Source: JAJKIP01 sp037200685 (lineage in GTDB: Bacteria; Bacteroidota; Bacteroidia; Chitinophagales; Chitinophagaceae). Taken from it: a stretch of DNA of 64,000 bases. How positions within the stretch are numbered: the stretch's first letter is position 1; each line of letters opens with the position of its first letter. The notes under the pieces are model-generated. The model was not told where the DNA came from. It did not search any database and saw only the letters and a list, made by a program, of their open reading frames with translations. The position numbers and the translations under genes are program-made. This document shows positions 26,697 to 37,230 of this stretch, piece after piece. Where the stretch lies: positions 62,001 to 126,000 of the forward strand of contig JBBCIG010000007.1 of NCBI GenBank assembly GCA_037200685.1, written 5' to 3'.

Positions 26697-29619
26697 ATGA
26701 TTTGCAGGTTGCCCACCAGTATGATTTTACGATTGGTCTTTTTGACCGTTTTTCATCTCTTTTTAGTGCTCAACTGTACTGTCAGACGTATATCGGGCTA
26801 CGGGAAATCGTCAATTATGAAAAACAGGATTATAATGCCGGGGCGCAGAATTGGGACATCAGGCAGGACGCCCAGGGTAGGATTTATTTCGCCAACAACG
26901 AGGGGCTTTTATGCTTCGATGGTATTTACTGGAATTATACCCCCTGCCCAACAGGACTATTGTCCGCTCCATCGCCTTTGGTAAGGACAACCGCATTTAT
27001 ATAGGTGGGCAGGATGAGATCGGCTATTTTTCCCCCGGATAAGACCGGCAGGCTCGTGTATACTTCTTTAAGAGAATTAATTCCCGATATAGACAGGAAG
27101 TTCGCCGACATCTGGGACATCAGCAGTTACGGTGGTGATGTTTTCTTTCGTTCTAATAATAAGCTATTCCGTTACACAAAGACAAAATGATTGTGTACCG
27201 GACCAATTCCGCCTGGTTATTTTTAGGTATTGCACACGATCAACTAATAGCACAGGAAGGTGACAGGGGGCTGCTCCTTTTTAAAAATAATGACTGGACA
27301 ACGCTTATAGAAAAAATTTCCCTCCTGAAGAATTTGACATAATAGATACCCGCAATTTTGATAAAGACTCCAGCCTTCTTACTACGAACAAGAAAGGAAT
27401 GTATGTTTTGTCCGGTACTGAAGTTCATCCTTCAAATTATCAGGCCTTGCTATAGACCCATTGCAGAATTTTTCTAAAGTTGTTAAAACAGATGATGACA
27501 ATTTTATTGTAGGCAGTTACTCGAATGGATTTTACCTGATCAATAAAAAAGGGGTTGTCATCGAAAATTTTTCAAGAAAGAAGGGCTTCATAATACGAAT
27601 GTAAGAAGCCTTTTCAGTGATAAAAATCACAATATCTGGCTGGGCCTCGACAACGGAGTGGCTTTTATCGCATTCAACAATGCCATCAAACACATTAATC
27701 CCTGCGATTATGAATGATGGCGGCGGTTATGCCGTCACGATTTTTAATAACGACCTGTATTTTGGTTTATCAAATGCGTTTATCAACTTCCACTTTCCGA
27801 CATCAAAGATCTGAGCTACACAAAAAATGATTTCAGGCTCATCAAAGAAGGACAAATTTGGGGCATCTCTGTTATTAATAACAATTTACTGGTGGGGACA
27901 GACGAAGGGTTTTTTGAAATAAAAAACTATAACGTCACTCCCATTGCAAAAACTACCGGGTTCTGGACATTTCAACCATTACAAAATTTCCGGCAATCTT
28001 CTATGGTTGTAGCCGGCAATTACCAGGGTGTCCGTTTATTTGAAACAAAAGATTATAAGTTTTATGATAAAGGACCTGTTGAAAATTTTACAGAATCAGC
28101 GAGGTACCTTGTCGTTGATAACAATAATACCATCTGGGTATCTCATCCCTACAGGGGTGTTTATAAAATTCAGCTTTTGGAATCCAATGGCTTTAAAATT
28201 AAGTTATACACTGCTGCCAATGGCCTGCCTTCTTCATTGAATAACCACGTATATAAAATAAAAAACAGGATTGTGATCGCCACCGAAAAAGGTGTGTATG
28301 AATATAATAACCGAACAGATCTTTTTGAACTATCTCCTTATTTCCGGGAAATTTTTGGGGACAGAAGCGTTCGGTATTTAAAAGAAGATCCGGGTGGAAA
28401 TATTCTGGTTTGTACAGGAAAAAATATCGGCGTGGTTGATTTTTCAACTATTAAACCATCTCTTATTTATTTGCCTGAATTGAAAGGTAAAATACTCAGC
28501 GGCTTTGAACATATTTACCCGATCAATGATAATAATATATTCGTCGGCGGTGAAAAAGGGTTTTATCATATCAATTTTGAAAAATACAAACAGAACAATC
28601 ACCCGCTGAATGTATATATAAGAACAGTAAAAGCCATTTCTAAAAAAGACAGCCTTCTCTTCGGCGGTTATTTTGGCAATGTAAATGAACGATAAAGCGC
28701 AATCAAAAAGCGCTGCGCCTTCTGTGAGCCATAAATGGAATTCATTTCACATTGAATACTCCTCTCCTTTATTCGAACAGCAATCAACAATAGAATACAG
28801 TTATTATCTCGAAGGGTTTGATAAAGACTGGGCGGAATGGTCAAAGAAAACAGAGAAGGATTATACGAACCTACCTGCAGGTGAATATACATTCAAAGTG
28901 AAAGCAAGAATAACCTGCATAATGAATCTAAAGTCAGCAGTTATACCTTTTTAGTAAGCCCGCCCTGGTACCAAACGATCTGGGCTTATCTTATTTATAT
29001 TTTAATAGCTGGTTACGCTGCCTATTATATATATACGCCAGCGAAAAAAACTATTACGGGAAAGACAAAAACACCAGGAAGAGCAGAAACGACTCGCTTA
29101 TATGCATCAACTGGAATTGGAGAAATCAGAAAAGGAAGTAATGAAGCTGAAGAATGAAAAATTAGAAACGGAAATAGAATTTAAAAATACGGAACTGGCA
29201 TCAACGGCGATGCACCCTGGTGCAGAAAGAAGAATTTCTTTTAAAGATAAAAGATGAATTGCAGCACCTGAATAATCATACAAAGAAAAAGCTCCTGCCG
29301 GTGATTTAAAAAGATATTACGCATTTTAATCAGAAGAAGAAAAGCTCAACGAAGAATGGGAACAGTTTTCGTACACTTTGATAAAGTACATGGTGATTTC
29401 CTGGTGAGGTTAAAACAAAAATACACAAGCCTTAAACCTCATGAATTAAAGCTTTGCGCTTATTTACGGATGAACCTTTCCAGTAAAGAAATCGCAAGGT
29501 TGATGAGTATTTCTGTAAGAGGTGTGGAAATTAGCCGCTACAGGTTAAGAAAAAAACTTGAAATTCCGACGGAAACAAATCTTTTCCAGTTCCTCTTTGA
29601 TTTGCAACGGAACGATTAA
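26697..29619 (+). pseudogene. Y_Y_Y sensor with LuxR-type HTH (SusR-like regulator), multiple frameshifts
   Basis: An N-terminal hydrophobic segment is followed by a periplasmic two-component-type propeller in several frames (NWDIRQDAQGRIYFANNEGL, LCFDGIYW, VDNNNTIWVSHPYRG). A Y_Y_Y domain follows (NSFHIEYSSPLF, YYLEGFDKDWAEWSKKT, NLPAGEYTFKVKAR), then a membrane helix, a coiled coil and a C-terminal LuxR-type helix-turn-helix (LKPHELKLCAYLRMNLSSKE, IARLMSISVRGVEISRYRLR). Full length would be about 974 residues. Near ten frame changes occur. This family senses a ligand outside and switches on the adjacent SusCD operon. Confidence 0.8.
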
Positions 29620-29643
29620 AATATATATCTCATCTTCCAATAT

Positions 29644-31125
29644 ATGTTACGATTACTTACCTGCTTTATTTTACTGATAATTTTTGTTTCCTGCTCCAGT
29701 AAACAAAAATCCAATTCATGGTTCAGGTATATTGATAATACAGGCACTTACTCTTCCGCAAGAACAGTTGACCTCAATAACGACAATGTGATTGATATTG
29801 TAATCGGCGCCGGTGGAAAAGAAGAATTGTATTGTGATTCCGCAGTCATTGCACTGGATGGAAGTGATGGAAAAATATTATGGGCGATCCCGGGTAATAA
29901 TCAATATGTAGGTTCCGCAGTGTTCATTGATATTACAAATGATAAAATACCGGATGTTTTCATTGGTGGACGATGGGCGCAGTTAACCGCTATCAATGGC
30001 GCTGATGGAAAACCTATCTGGACTTTTTTCCCTGAACGAGCAAAGCCCGATGGTTCGGATGGTGGTTGGTATAATTTCACTACGCCGCAATTTATTCCCG
30101 ACCAGGATGCGGACAGCATTCCCGATCTTATCATTGCGAATGGCGGTAATGCAAGAGCCGCCGCTTATGATACCAACAGGCCGGTTGGCAGGCTACTTGT
30201 ATTAAGCAGCAAATCTGGGAAGATTTTAGCGAATGTGCAGGTACCGGATGGAAAAGAAACATATATGTCTTTGGTATGTGAAAGAAAAAATGATAAAGAC
30301 ATAACAGTATTTTTTGGCACTGGCGGCGAAACGATTGGTGGCCATTTATATAAAACGACATTGCAGGATATTATGTACGGAGATATTTCACATGCGATAA
30401 TATTAGCAACCAGCGAAACAAAAGGGTTTGTGTCCTCCCCTGTTTTAGCTGATATAAATACTGATGGTATAAAAGATATAATAGATAATATAGCAGATGG
30501 AAAAATGCTGGCGATTGATGGCGCTACCAATTCATTAATATGGCAGGTGAATGTTACAGGAACAGAGGCTTATACAATTCCCGCTGTTGGTTATTTTAAT
30601 AATGATTCTATTCCTGATTTCTTCGCCAATTTCGCTATTGGCACTTTTCCCAGGCTTAATTATTCCATTCGTTTTATGGTAGATGGTAAAACAGGAAAGA
30701 TAGAATACCAGGATACGATACCAGCTTTTCAATACGCCAGCGCCGTAGCAGCTGATATTAATGACGATGGCTTTGATGAGGTAATCGTAAATCAAAGCGC
30801 ATTAAAAAGAAAGCAATTTGAAGATGTTTATTATAGTTACCTGTTAGCTTTTGATTTCAAAAACAATAAAAAAATCCCGATTGGTGATACATTAATCGCA
30901 ACTAATCTTGCTTCGACACCGTGGATCGGCGATATTGATCATGATGGGAATTACGATTTTATTTACAGCGCTGTAAAATACCAGGATATCAAATTTGATT
31001 TGGAAAAACCGCTTGGTTTATGGATGGGATGTTATAAGTCAAAAATAAAAATTAAAAATACGGTAAGATGGGGCGCTTTTATGGGGAGTGACTATAGGAA
31101 TGTTTTTTCTTCGGAGAAGAAATAA
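29644..31125 (+). CDS. PQQ-like/FG-GAP beta-propeller lipoprotein
   Basis: The 493-residue protein is intact. It has a lipoprotein signal (LLTCFILLIIFVSC) and repeated propeller units that alternate calcium-loop FG-GAP motifs (VDLNNDNVIDIVIGAGG, DITNDKIPDVFIGG, ADINTDGIKDII, ADINDDGFDEVIV, GDIDHDGNYDFIY) with PQQ-like strands (VIALDGSDGKILWAIPG, AINGADGKPIWTF, AIDGATNSLIWQV). It is a surface or periplasmic protein, probably a binding platform without enzymatic residues that I can see. It starts 25 bases after the broken sensor-regulator on the same strand and may belong to that locus. It carries no frameshift, unlike everything to its left. Confidence 0.8.
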   Translation: MLRLLTCFILLIIFVSCSSKQKSNSWFRYIDNTGTYSSARTVDLNNDNVIDIVIGAGGKEELYCDSAVIALDGSDGKILWAIPGNNQYVGSAVFIDITNDKIPDVFIGGRWAQLTAINGADGKPIWTFFPERAKPDGSDGGWYNFTTPQFIPDQDADSIPDLIIANGGNARAAAYDTNRPVGRLLVLSSKSGKILANVQVPDGKETYMSLVCERKNDKDITVFFGTGGETIGGHLYKTTLQDIMYGDISHAIILATSETKGFVSSPVLADINTDGIKDIIDNIADGKMLAIDGATNSLIWQVNVTGTEAYTIPAVGYFNNDSIPDFFANFAIGTFPRLNYSIRFMVDGKTGKIEYQDTIPAFQYASAVAADINDDGFDEVIVNQSALKRKQFEDVYYSYLLAFDFKNNKKIPIGDTLIATNLASTPWIGDIDHDGNYDFIYSAVKYQDIKFDLEKPLGLWMGCYKSKIKIKNTVRWGAFMGSDYRNVFSSEKK

Positions 31126-31310
31126 TATGTCAATTCATCAATGCTGCAGGAATATTTACCCAACTCTTCGACAGCCAGGAAAGCCCCTTCCGACTTTCCC
31201 CATTAGGAGAAGCCATCAGCACACAGCCCCGATGGCTGTAACATCTCTAACTATTATTCCTTTCCAGATCGAATAACGAACATACACATATCTATGAAAG
31301 TGATTCAAAA

Positions 31311-31398
31311 ATGCTGAATAGAATTACCGAACGCTGAAGAGTGCGACGCAACAGCCGATGCTAGTCCACGGGATGCTGCGCATAGTAATGCAGTTGGG
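31311..31398 (+). repeat. Dispersed TGCGACGCAAC-family repeat, copy 4 (long form)
   Basis: ATGCTGAATAGAATTACCGA, GAAGAGTGCGACGCAACAGC, CGATGCTAGTCCACGGGATG, CTGCGCATAGTAATGCAG. The distal part is the reverse complement of the copy at 42650. The remainder of 31126-31473 holds a terminator and no gene. Confidence 0.7.
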
Positions 31399-31415
31399 TT
31401 CATAAAAAACATTAC

Positions 31416-31447
31416 ATAAAAAAACCTCCGCCAAAAATGGCGGAGGC
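31416..31447 (-). terminator. Rho-independent terminator of the DUF4136 gene
   Basis: CCTCCGCC (31425-31432) pairs perfectly with GGCGGAGG (31439-31446) around a six-base loop. On the minus strand a T-run follows immediately. It lies about 30 bases after the stop of the DUF4136 gene. Confidence 0.85.
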
Positions 31448-31473
31448 ATATCTATAAACCGTCCTTATCGAAA

Positions 31474-32064
31474 TTAGTTTTTCGCAATATCGAATTTTCT
31501 GAAAATTGCTTTTACACTACTTTGAATTTCTTTTGTCGTCATGTTGCGGTTATTGATTTCATCCGTGGCCCAACCCTGCCAAACCGTTTTGTCAGAATCG
31601 GCATCGATCATGGTGATGGTGACAGTACCTTCTCTTGTGGGAACCTGGTAATCGTCGTACCCCATGAACTGTGAAGGATAATAAACACGGACAAGCCTGC
31701 GATTATAAGGATTATAATATGTACGGAAAAACGACTGTGAATAAACAGGATCTGATTGTTGCTTTACTGACCTTTCCACCAATACATCGTAACTCAATAA
31801 AACATCAGGGTTCCGTTTTGTTTCCCGCCAGCCGGCGCTTTTTTCCAACTCTTTGCTTACGGCCTGTTTTACTTTTTCTTCAGCGAGATCATTACTTTTA
31901 TTCTTGTCATTTTTTCCTTTGCCATCCTTATCTATCCAGGCAAAAGTTTTGTAGTGACTAAAATCTGTTGCATCGTCTTTTTCGACATGAGCCGAAGGAG
32001 CGCAACTTGCTATCAAGAAGACGACTGCTAAACATCCGCTCCAGAGCTTCCATTGACTTCTCAT
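31474..32064 (-). CDS. DUF4136 lipoprotein
   Basis: MRSQWKLWSGCLAVVFLIASC is a lipoprotein signal. The mature part shows ATDFSHYKTFAWID, the standard DUF4136 opening strand with 'Y.TFAW', then KQAVSKELEKSAGWRET, PDVLLSYDVLVE, and GTVTITMIDADSDKTVWQGWA. The family consists of periplasmic or outer-membrane lipoproteins of unknown function. The length of 196 is normal. The gene has an unusually strong Shine-Dalgarno site for this organism and a clear terminator. Confidence 0.85.
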   Translation of the reverse strand: MRSQWKLWSGCLAVVFLIASCAPSAHVEKDDATDFSHYKTFAWIDKDGKGKNDKNKSNDLAEEKVKQAVSKELEKSAGWRETKRNPDVLLSYDVLVERSVKQQSDPVYSQSFFRTYYNPYNRRLVRVYYPSQFMGYDDYQVPTREGTVTITMIDADSDKTVWQGWATDEINNRNMTTKEIQSSVKAIFRKFDIAKN

Positions 32065-32066
32065 TT

Positions 32067-32075
32067 CTTACCTCC
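32067..32075 (-). promoter_or_regulatory. Strong Shine-Dalgarno (GGAGGTAAG) before the DUF4136 gene
   Basis: On the minus strand GGAGGTAAG stands just before the ATG at 32064. Most genes in this window lack such a site, as is usual in Bacteroidota, so this supports both the start choice and efficient translation. Confidence 0.6.
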
Positions 32076-32178
32076 GTTTATTTAAATGTGATTTGTTCGT
32101 TCACATTATAAACGGAAAAAAGCATGCCGTATTTATTAAAGAGATGTGAAAGATTGAGGCGAGGAATTGTTAAAAAAA

Positions 32179-33582
32179 TTATGATAACCCTGTTTCAAAA
32201 TGTCTTTCGGGAATTTGTATATCAGCGAATCCTTTTTTTAACAAACGTCTTTTGAATTCCTGCTGTACTTCAAACTCACCGTGTACAAGAAATAATTGTT
32301 TCACCTGTCGTGCATCCTGCCCGGAAAGCCATTGAGATAAATCTTCATAATCGCCATGTGCGCTCATGCTGCGAATGGAACCGATCTCCGCATTCACCTG
32401 GTGCTGAACACCAAAGATGCCGATCTCTTTCGCACCAGCTAATAACCTGCCGCCCAAAGAACGGGGTTCGCAATAACCTGTTAACACAATTGAATTACGA
32501 CTATTCTCTATGTTATTACTGATATGATGTTTCACCCTGCCGGCATCTGCCATGCCGCTTGCAGAAATAATAACCATCGGACCATCCTGGTAGTTTAACA
32601 TCTTGGATTGCTCTACCGTTTTTATATATTTTAATCCTTTAAACATAAAAGGATCATTATCTATTTGAAATAGTTTCTGCAGTCGTTTGTTAAAAAGCTG
32701 CGGGAAACTTTTAACAACTTCGGTTGCTTCAATACTTAACGGGCTATCCACATAATAATCAAAAGCGGGCAATGTATTCTCCAGCTCCAACTGGTTTAAA
32801 GAAAATAATATTTCCTGTGTACGGCCAACACTGAACGCAGGAAGGATCAGTTTCCCTTTTTTATTAATACATGTTTCATTGATCCATTTTAATAAAAGAT
32901 CAGGCGTACTGTCTGCAGGCTCATGTAAACTATTGCCGTAAGTTGATTCTAATAAAATATAATCCGCCTGCGGAAACGGATCGGGTGACCTTAATATAAT
33001 ATCACGGTAACGGCCAACATCACCGCTAAAACTCAACCTTGTTTCTTTACCACTCTCATTTATTTTTAAATGTACACAAGCGCTGCCGATGATATGACCA
33101 GCATCGGTGAACATGACCTGCACCCCTTCCGTTATAAAAAACCAATTGCCGTATTCTTTTTCATCAAAATGATCAATGCTTTTTTTCGCATCTTCTATTG
33201 TATACAACGGTTGTATATAAGGCAATCCCTGCTGTATTCTTTTCTTATTGGAGAACTTAGCATCATCTTCCTGGATTTCCGCGGAGTCTTCCAGCAAAAT
33301 TCCGGTGAGTACTCTTGTGGCAGGCGTGCAAAATATTTTACCCCGGAAACCTTCCTTTACTAACTTAGGGATCAATCCCGAATGATCAATATGCGCATGG
33401 GACAATACCATTACATCCACTTCCGCCGCATCAAAACCAAATTCACGGTTCATCGCATCGGTATCCCTGCCCATACCCTGGAACATACCACAGTCGAGCA
33501 ATATTTTTTTACCATTCTTCAGCGTGATAAGATGCTTGGAACCTGTAACAGTTCTCGCGGCACCGTGGAAAGCAATCTTCAT
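32179..33582 (-). CDS. MBL-fold beta-CASP RNA metallo-hydrolase
   Basis: The 467-residue protein shows the metallo-beta-lactamase motifs LDCGMFQG, SHAHIDHSG (HxHxDH), TDAGHIIGS and SFSGDVGR, then the beta-CASP domain with ILLESTYGN, LPAFSVGRTQEIL and ISASGMADAGRVKHHI. It ends with the RNA-specificity segment VHGEFEVQQEF. The fold is that of CPSF73/YsgB-type zinc-dependent ribonucleases, which cut RNA in the cytoplasm. The natural RNA target is unknown. It is monocistronic. Confidence 0.92.
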   Translation of the reverse strand: MKIAFHGAARTVTGSKHLITLKNGKKILLDCGMFQGMGRDTDAMNREFGFDAAEVDVMVLSHAHIDHSGLIPKLVKEGFRGKIFCTPATRVLTGILLEDSAEIQEDDAKFSNKKRIQQGLPYIQPLYTIEDAKKSIDHFDEKEYGNWFFITEGVQVMFTDAGHIIGSACVHLKINESGKETRLSFSGDVGRYRDIILRSPDPFPQADYILLESTYGNSLHEPADSTPDLLLKWINETCINKKGKLILPAFSVGRTQEILFSLNQLELENTLPAFDYYVDSPLSIEATEVVKSFPQLFNKRLQKLFQIDNDPFMFKGLKYIKTVEQSKMLNYQDGPMVIISASGMADAGRVKHHISNNIENSRNSIVLTGYCEPRSLGGRLLAGAKEIGIFGVQHQVNAEIGSIRSMSAHGDYEDLSQWLSGQDARQVKQLFLVHGEFEVQQEFKRRLLKKGFADIQIPERHFETGLS

Positions 33583-33665
33583 TTTTATTATTTTTTAAAC
33601 GCTAATTTTAACGAATTACACTAATTATTATCTCTGGCTTATTTTCCCTCCCCACTTGCCACTAA

Positions 33666-34160
33666 CTATTTACTACTAGCCTTCCTCTTGAAGGACCACG
33701 TAATAAAAAACTCCGCCACCACTTCACCGTCTTTATTTTTTCCTGTTGATTTTGCTTTTACTGTTCTTGCTTCGCCAGTTTCAATTGTTTCTTCAATGGC
33801 TTTTTTAAAAAGCTGGCCATCATCACAGGTAAAAAAAATTTTGCCCGTTGCTTTTTTAAAATATTCTGAATCCACTCTTATCACCAGCATGGAAACCGGC
33901 GGTTTTCTTTTATATAAATAACCCATGGCTAATGCACCTGTACTCATTTCCGCCGCCATCGATAAACAGGCGAAATAGGTGGAGCGAAAAGGGTTTTGTG
34001 AAAACCATTTGAAAGGAACCGTTACCACGCATCTGCTTTCGCTTATCTCTTTCACCCTTACTCCCGCAAAGTAGGCGCTGGGCAATTTTGAAAATAAGAA
34101 CATCCTGAATTTAAAAGGATGTTTTATCAATTTTATAAAGGCCGCGATATTGTCATTCAT
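33666..34160 (-). CDS. DUF4442 hot-dog-fold protein
   Basis: The start at ATG 34160 gives MNDNIAAFIKLIKHPFKFRM; a start at 34202 would lie inside the upstream gene. Family features are PFKWFSQNPFRSTYFACLSMAAEMSTG near the middle and the strand VKAKSTGKNKDGEVVAEF. DUF4442 proteins have a thioesterase-like hot-dog fold without the usual catalytic residues. The start overlaps the stop of the thioredoxin gene by one base, so translation is probably coupled. Confidence 0.8.
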   Translation of the reverse strand: MNDNIAAFIKLIKHPFKFRMFLFSKLPSAYFAGVRVKEISESRCVVTVPFKWFSQNPFRSTYFACLSMAAEMSTGALAMGYLYKRKPPVSMLVIRVDSEYFKKATGKIFFTCDDGQLFKKAIEETIETGEARTVKAKSTGKNKDGEVVAEFFITWSFKRKASSK

Positions 34161-34651
34161 TATTCTTTGTATTGCTTTGGATCCAAAGCGGCAGGTGTCC
34201 AATCTGTTAAAAAGCCGGTCACATTCTTTTTAGAATATCCTTTTCCTTCTTCCAAATAGCTGGAATTTTGTGTATGCAACAATTTACCTTCCCCATTTAA
34301 AATTAAAAAGACAGGAAAGCCAAAGCGTTGCGGGAAGCCATATTTCGCCAATAATTTTTCATTTTTATTTTCCGGGCTGTAATTCATGTGATAGACAATA
34401 TAATTATTCCTGATCAGTGAATCAACCGAACTGTCTGTTGTAACAAAATCATTGAACCGGGCGCACCAGATACACCAGTTGCCGCCTATTTGTATAAATA
34501 CATGTTTCTTTCCTGCTTTTGCTTTCGCTACCGCTTTGGCGATCGCCGTTTCCGCATTTTCTTCAGGCGTATATAAATGAAATTTTGTAAGGTCTTGTGA
34601 ATAGCCATTAATGGCCACCGCAATAAATACTATTAAAAAAACTTTTCTCAT
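34160..34651 (-). CDS. Exported thioredoxin-family protein (WCIWC)
   Basis: A signal peptide (KVFLIVFIAVAINGYS) precedes a thioredoxin fold. The active site is NWCIWCARFN at about residues 59-68, a CxxC within the usual W-C context. The cis-proline is in GFPVFLILNGEGK. It belongs to the DUF255/thiol-reductase type often seen in Bacteroidota. It probably reduces or isomerises disulphides in the periplasm. It lies between a cysteine peptidase gene (9 bases upstream) and the DUF4442 gene (overlapping), so the three form an operon. Confidence 0.88.
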   Translation of the reverse strand: MRKVFLIVFIAVAINGYSQDLTKFHLYTPEENAETAIAKAVAKAKAGKKHVFIQIGGNWCIWCARFNDFVTTDSSVDSLIRNNYIVYHMNYSPENKNEKLLAKYGFPQRFGFPVFLILNGEGKLLHTQNSSYLEEGKGYSKKNVTGFLTDWTPAALDPKQYKE

Positions 34652-34660
34652 GTTGATGAA

Positions 34661-36244
34661 TTATCTTTTATCAAACGCAACAATCGACGCTACTATTTCA
34701 TTATCATTCGCATCAGCCCTGAAATTGATAGCACCATCCGCTGTATTAGTAAACCGCACCGAACGGATCAGCTTGTTTTGCAATGCACCGTTCACTTTAT
34801 CAGCAAAGGTAGCACCGCTGGTTTGACTGATACTTTTATTTACTTCGTCATAATTCAATTCATTTTTACTTACAACAATGGCGATCTGGTCCTTTGTACC
34901 AATGCTGTCCGCTTCCAGCGATTCGCTTTTTGGAAACAAGCGGTAACCCGTGATACCAAAATAAGGCGAGTGTTTGGAAACAGTTTCACCCGGTTTTAAA
35001 TAAGGAAATAAAACAGCGCTGCTGCCATCCACTTGCTGCGCAAACATATAAATATAACATTCCGTTGAGTTCTTTACTTCTACTTTGAACCTTGTTCCGA
35101 TTTGAATAGGAGAAACAGTTTGAAAAATATTATTTCCAGAAGAACGAAGCGTGATGTTTTGTTTTGTGTTATTATCAACCATCCCAATCGTACATTCCAA
35201 TGGAATATTGGCGACGGCTGTTCTTTTAGGTAAGGGATCAATTCCATACGCTTCTTTTACATAAGTTTTAAAATCACCATAGCGAACCCAGCCGATTCCA
35301 TCTTTTCCCCATTTCGGTGTCCAGCTATTCATGATCTGGAAAGCGCCACCGAATTTCCTGTCATCATAACCGATCACACACATCGCATGACCGCCCATGC
35401 CGACCTGTGCCGCATCCAACCCCTGTGGCTGCCAAAGTTCCTGCCCCATCATATCCTGCATAAAACTATTGCCCACCATCATGCCGATAACAACTGGCGC
35501 ATCTTTCGCTAAATGTTCTTTTACCGCACGTACACTTATCGCATTAATATTATCGCCTTCCGTCAATCTTGTAAAACCATGGATCGTATTTTGACGGCCT
35601 TCTTGTATATCGGAAGAACTTGGTTCACTGTTACAATCCTGGTCATTATAAGGATAATCTTTTAATGGAACACCGCCATTGCTTTGCATGGTTTCCATGG
35701 CACGTTGCACATAAGAACCCTGGCAACCTTCCAGTTTGATCTGGTTATATAAATAAGAAGGACTGAAAACAATTGTATTGGGATCGGCTCCTGTAGCCGC
35801 AGCCGTTAATATCGTTTGAGCCGCATAAGCGCTGCTCCATGCCACGCAACTTCCCTGCTGCCCCTGGTCGCCGCGGCGGGGTGCGAACCGTAATAAAGAA
35901 ACGGCCTCGGGCAACGCCTTTGCATTTTCAGCATTGCTTTCATCCAGTCCTTCATAAATTTTCGCCTTATCAAATTCATTGGCATTAAAGCTGTAGCCGC
36001 TTTGCGAAAACAATTGTTGAATGTTTGAAACGTTGCAACCGCTTTTATTTAATAAAAAATAGCCGCCGACGCCAAGTATTAATAAAACAATAATTCCTTT
36101 TCCTTTAAACAATCCAAGTATCAAAGGCAATAAAGCGCCCAAACCACCACCCGGTAAATTGGAACGGCCACCTCCACCACCGCCCCGGTCATTATTATAA
36201 TCATTATCGTTGGAGGCCGGATCATCAGTCATTCTAATAGGCAT
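34661..36244 (-). CDS. Papain-like C1 cysteine peptidase with N-terminal membrane anchor and DUF4384-like tail
   Basis: The start at ATG 36244 (MPIRMTDDPASNDND) was preferred over 36280 because the acidic, glycine-rich leader follows directly. A membrane helix (GIIVLLILGVGGYFLL) comes at about residues 45-65. The peptidase domain contains the nucleophile region RGDQGQQGSCVAWSSAYA, the catalytic histidine in GGHAMCVIGYDD and the asparagine in IMNSWTPKWGKDGIGWV. A C-terminal beta domain (VEVKNSTECYIYMFAQQVDG) resembles DUF4384. It is first of the three-gene operon with the thioredoxin. The substrate is unknown. Confidence 0.88.
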   Translation of the reverse strand: MPIRMTDDPASNDNDYNNDRGGGGGGRSNLPGGGLGALLPLILGLFKGKGIIVLLILGVGGYFLLNKSGCNVSNIQQLFSQSGYSFNANEFDKAKIYEGLDESNAENAKALPEAVSLLRFAPRRGDQGQQGSCVAWSSAYAAQTILTAAATGADPNTIVFSPSYLYNQIKLEGCQGSYVQRAMETMQSNGGVPLKDYPYNDQDCNSEPSSSDIQEGRQNTIHGFTRLTEGDNINAISVRAVKEHLAKDAPVVIGMMVGNSFMQDMMGQELWQPQGLDAAQVGMGGHAMCVIGYDDRKFGGAFQIMNSWTPKWGKDGIGWVRYGDFKTYVKEAYGIDPLPKRTAVANIPLECTIGMVDNNTKQNITLRSSGNNIFQTVSPIQIGTRFKVEVKNSTECYIYMFAQQVDGSSAVLFPYLKPGETVSKHSPYFGITGYRLFPKSESLEADSIGTKDQIAIVVSKNELNYDEVNKSISQTSGATFADKVNGALQNKLIRSVRFTNTADGAINFRADANDNEIVASIVAFDKR

Positions 36245-36375
36245 ATCGATTAATTTAGTTGCTAAATGTAGGAAGTTCAATTAACATAATCCTATAACAG
36301 TGGTCAAAAAACTTTTTCAACATGATCACACTATTTTAAAGGAAGTTTCGTCAACTTTGGCATATATTACCCCGT

Positions 36376-37230
36376 ATGTTAAAACCTGTATGGTATCTTC
36401 CCTTTCTCCTGTTGATAAGTAGTCATATCTGCGGGCAAAAAGTTTCCGGCAATTTAAAATTGGAAGAGGGAAAAACATACAAGGTCACCATAATAGTTGA
36501 GGATACGATCATTCAGCAGGTAGGCGGAAAAGCTATTGATTTTTTTGCAAAAGGAACTGCGGAACATTTTTATAAGCCAACGACTGTTTCTGGACAAATC
36601 ACTACTCTTCATCATCAATTACAACGTTTCACTTTCCAGTTTGATGGCATGAACCAAAAAAAGTCTTTTGATTCAGATGTGGATAAAGAAGGCGCCTTTG
36701 GAGAATTATCAAAAAAAACATACGATGTCACAATTGATGCAACAGGCAAAACAATAAAATCAGAACCATCGAAAATAGAAATGATAACGCTTGATGAAAG
36801 CTCGGTTATTATCACCGGTATGCTGAAAGATGCTATCAATGTCGTTTATCCACCGCAAAAAGGCGCTAACAGTTTTTTTAAAGTATTACCGGATTATGAA
36901 GTGGGTATTGGTGATACATGGAAAGATTCAACTATTACTGAGCATGAAAAATCAGTTACAGAAAATACATTAACAGCGATTACTGATTCTACTATTATTA
37001 TTGAATTTAAAACCACTTCAACCAGCACTACCCTTTCAGAAATGATGGGCAGGGAATCAAAAACAAAATTGAACACGACTACTACAGGTAAAACCATCCT
37101 CGATAAAGCAACCGGTATTATTAAAGAAAAAACAAGCTCTTCCCAATCCAACGGGAGCAAGGAAGTGATGGGCTCCACCTTACCAATGAATGGCAAAGCC
37201 ACTACGGTTATTAAAGTCACTACCCAATAA
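36376..37230 (+). CDS. DUF6263 family secreted protein
   Basis: A signal peptide (VWYLPFLLLISSHICG) is followed by NLKLEEGKTYKVTIIVEDTI, a beta-rich body with HQLQRFTFQFDGM and YDVTIDATGKTIKSEPS, a central VGIGDTWKDS turn and a Thr-rich final third. The pattern matches DUF6263, a Bacteroidota family of about 280-residue exported proteins of unknown function. It is transcribed alone, divergent from the peptidase operon and convergent with the ferritin-like gene. Confidence 0.7.
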   Translation: MLKPVWYLPFLLLISSHICGQKVSGNLKLEEGKTYKVTIIVEDTIIQQVGGKAIDFFAKGTAEHFYKPTTVSGQITTLHHQLQRFTFQFDGMNQKKSFDSDVDKEGAFGELSKKTYDVTIDATGKTIKSEPSKIEMITLDESSVIITGMLKDAINVVYPPQKGANSFFKVLPDYEVGIGDTWKDSTITEHEKSVTENTLTAITDSTIIIEFKTTSTSTTLSEMMGRESKTKLNTTTTGKTILDKATGIIKEKTSSSQSNGSKEVMGSTLPMNGKATTVIKVTTQ

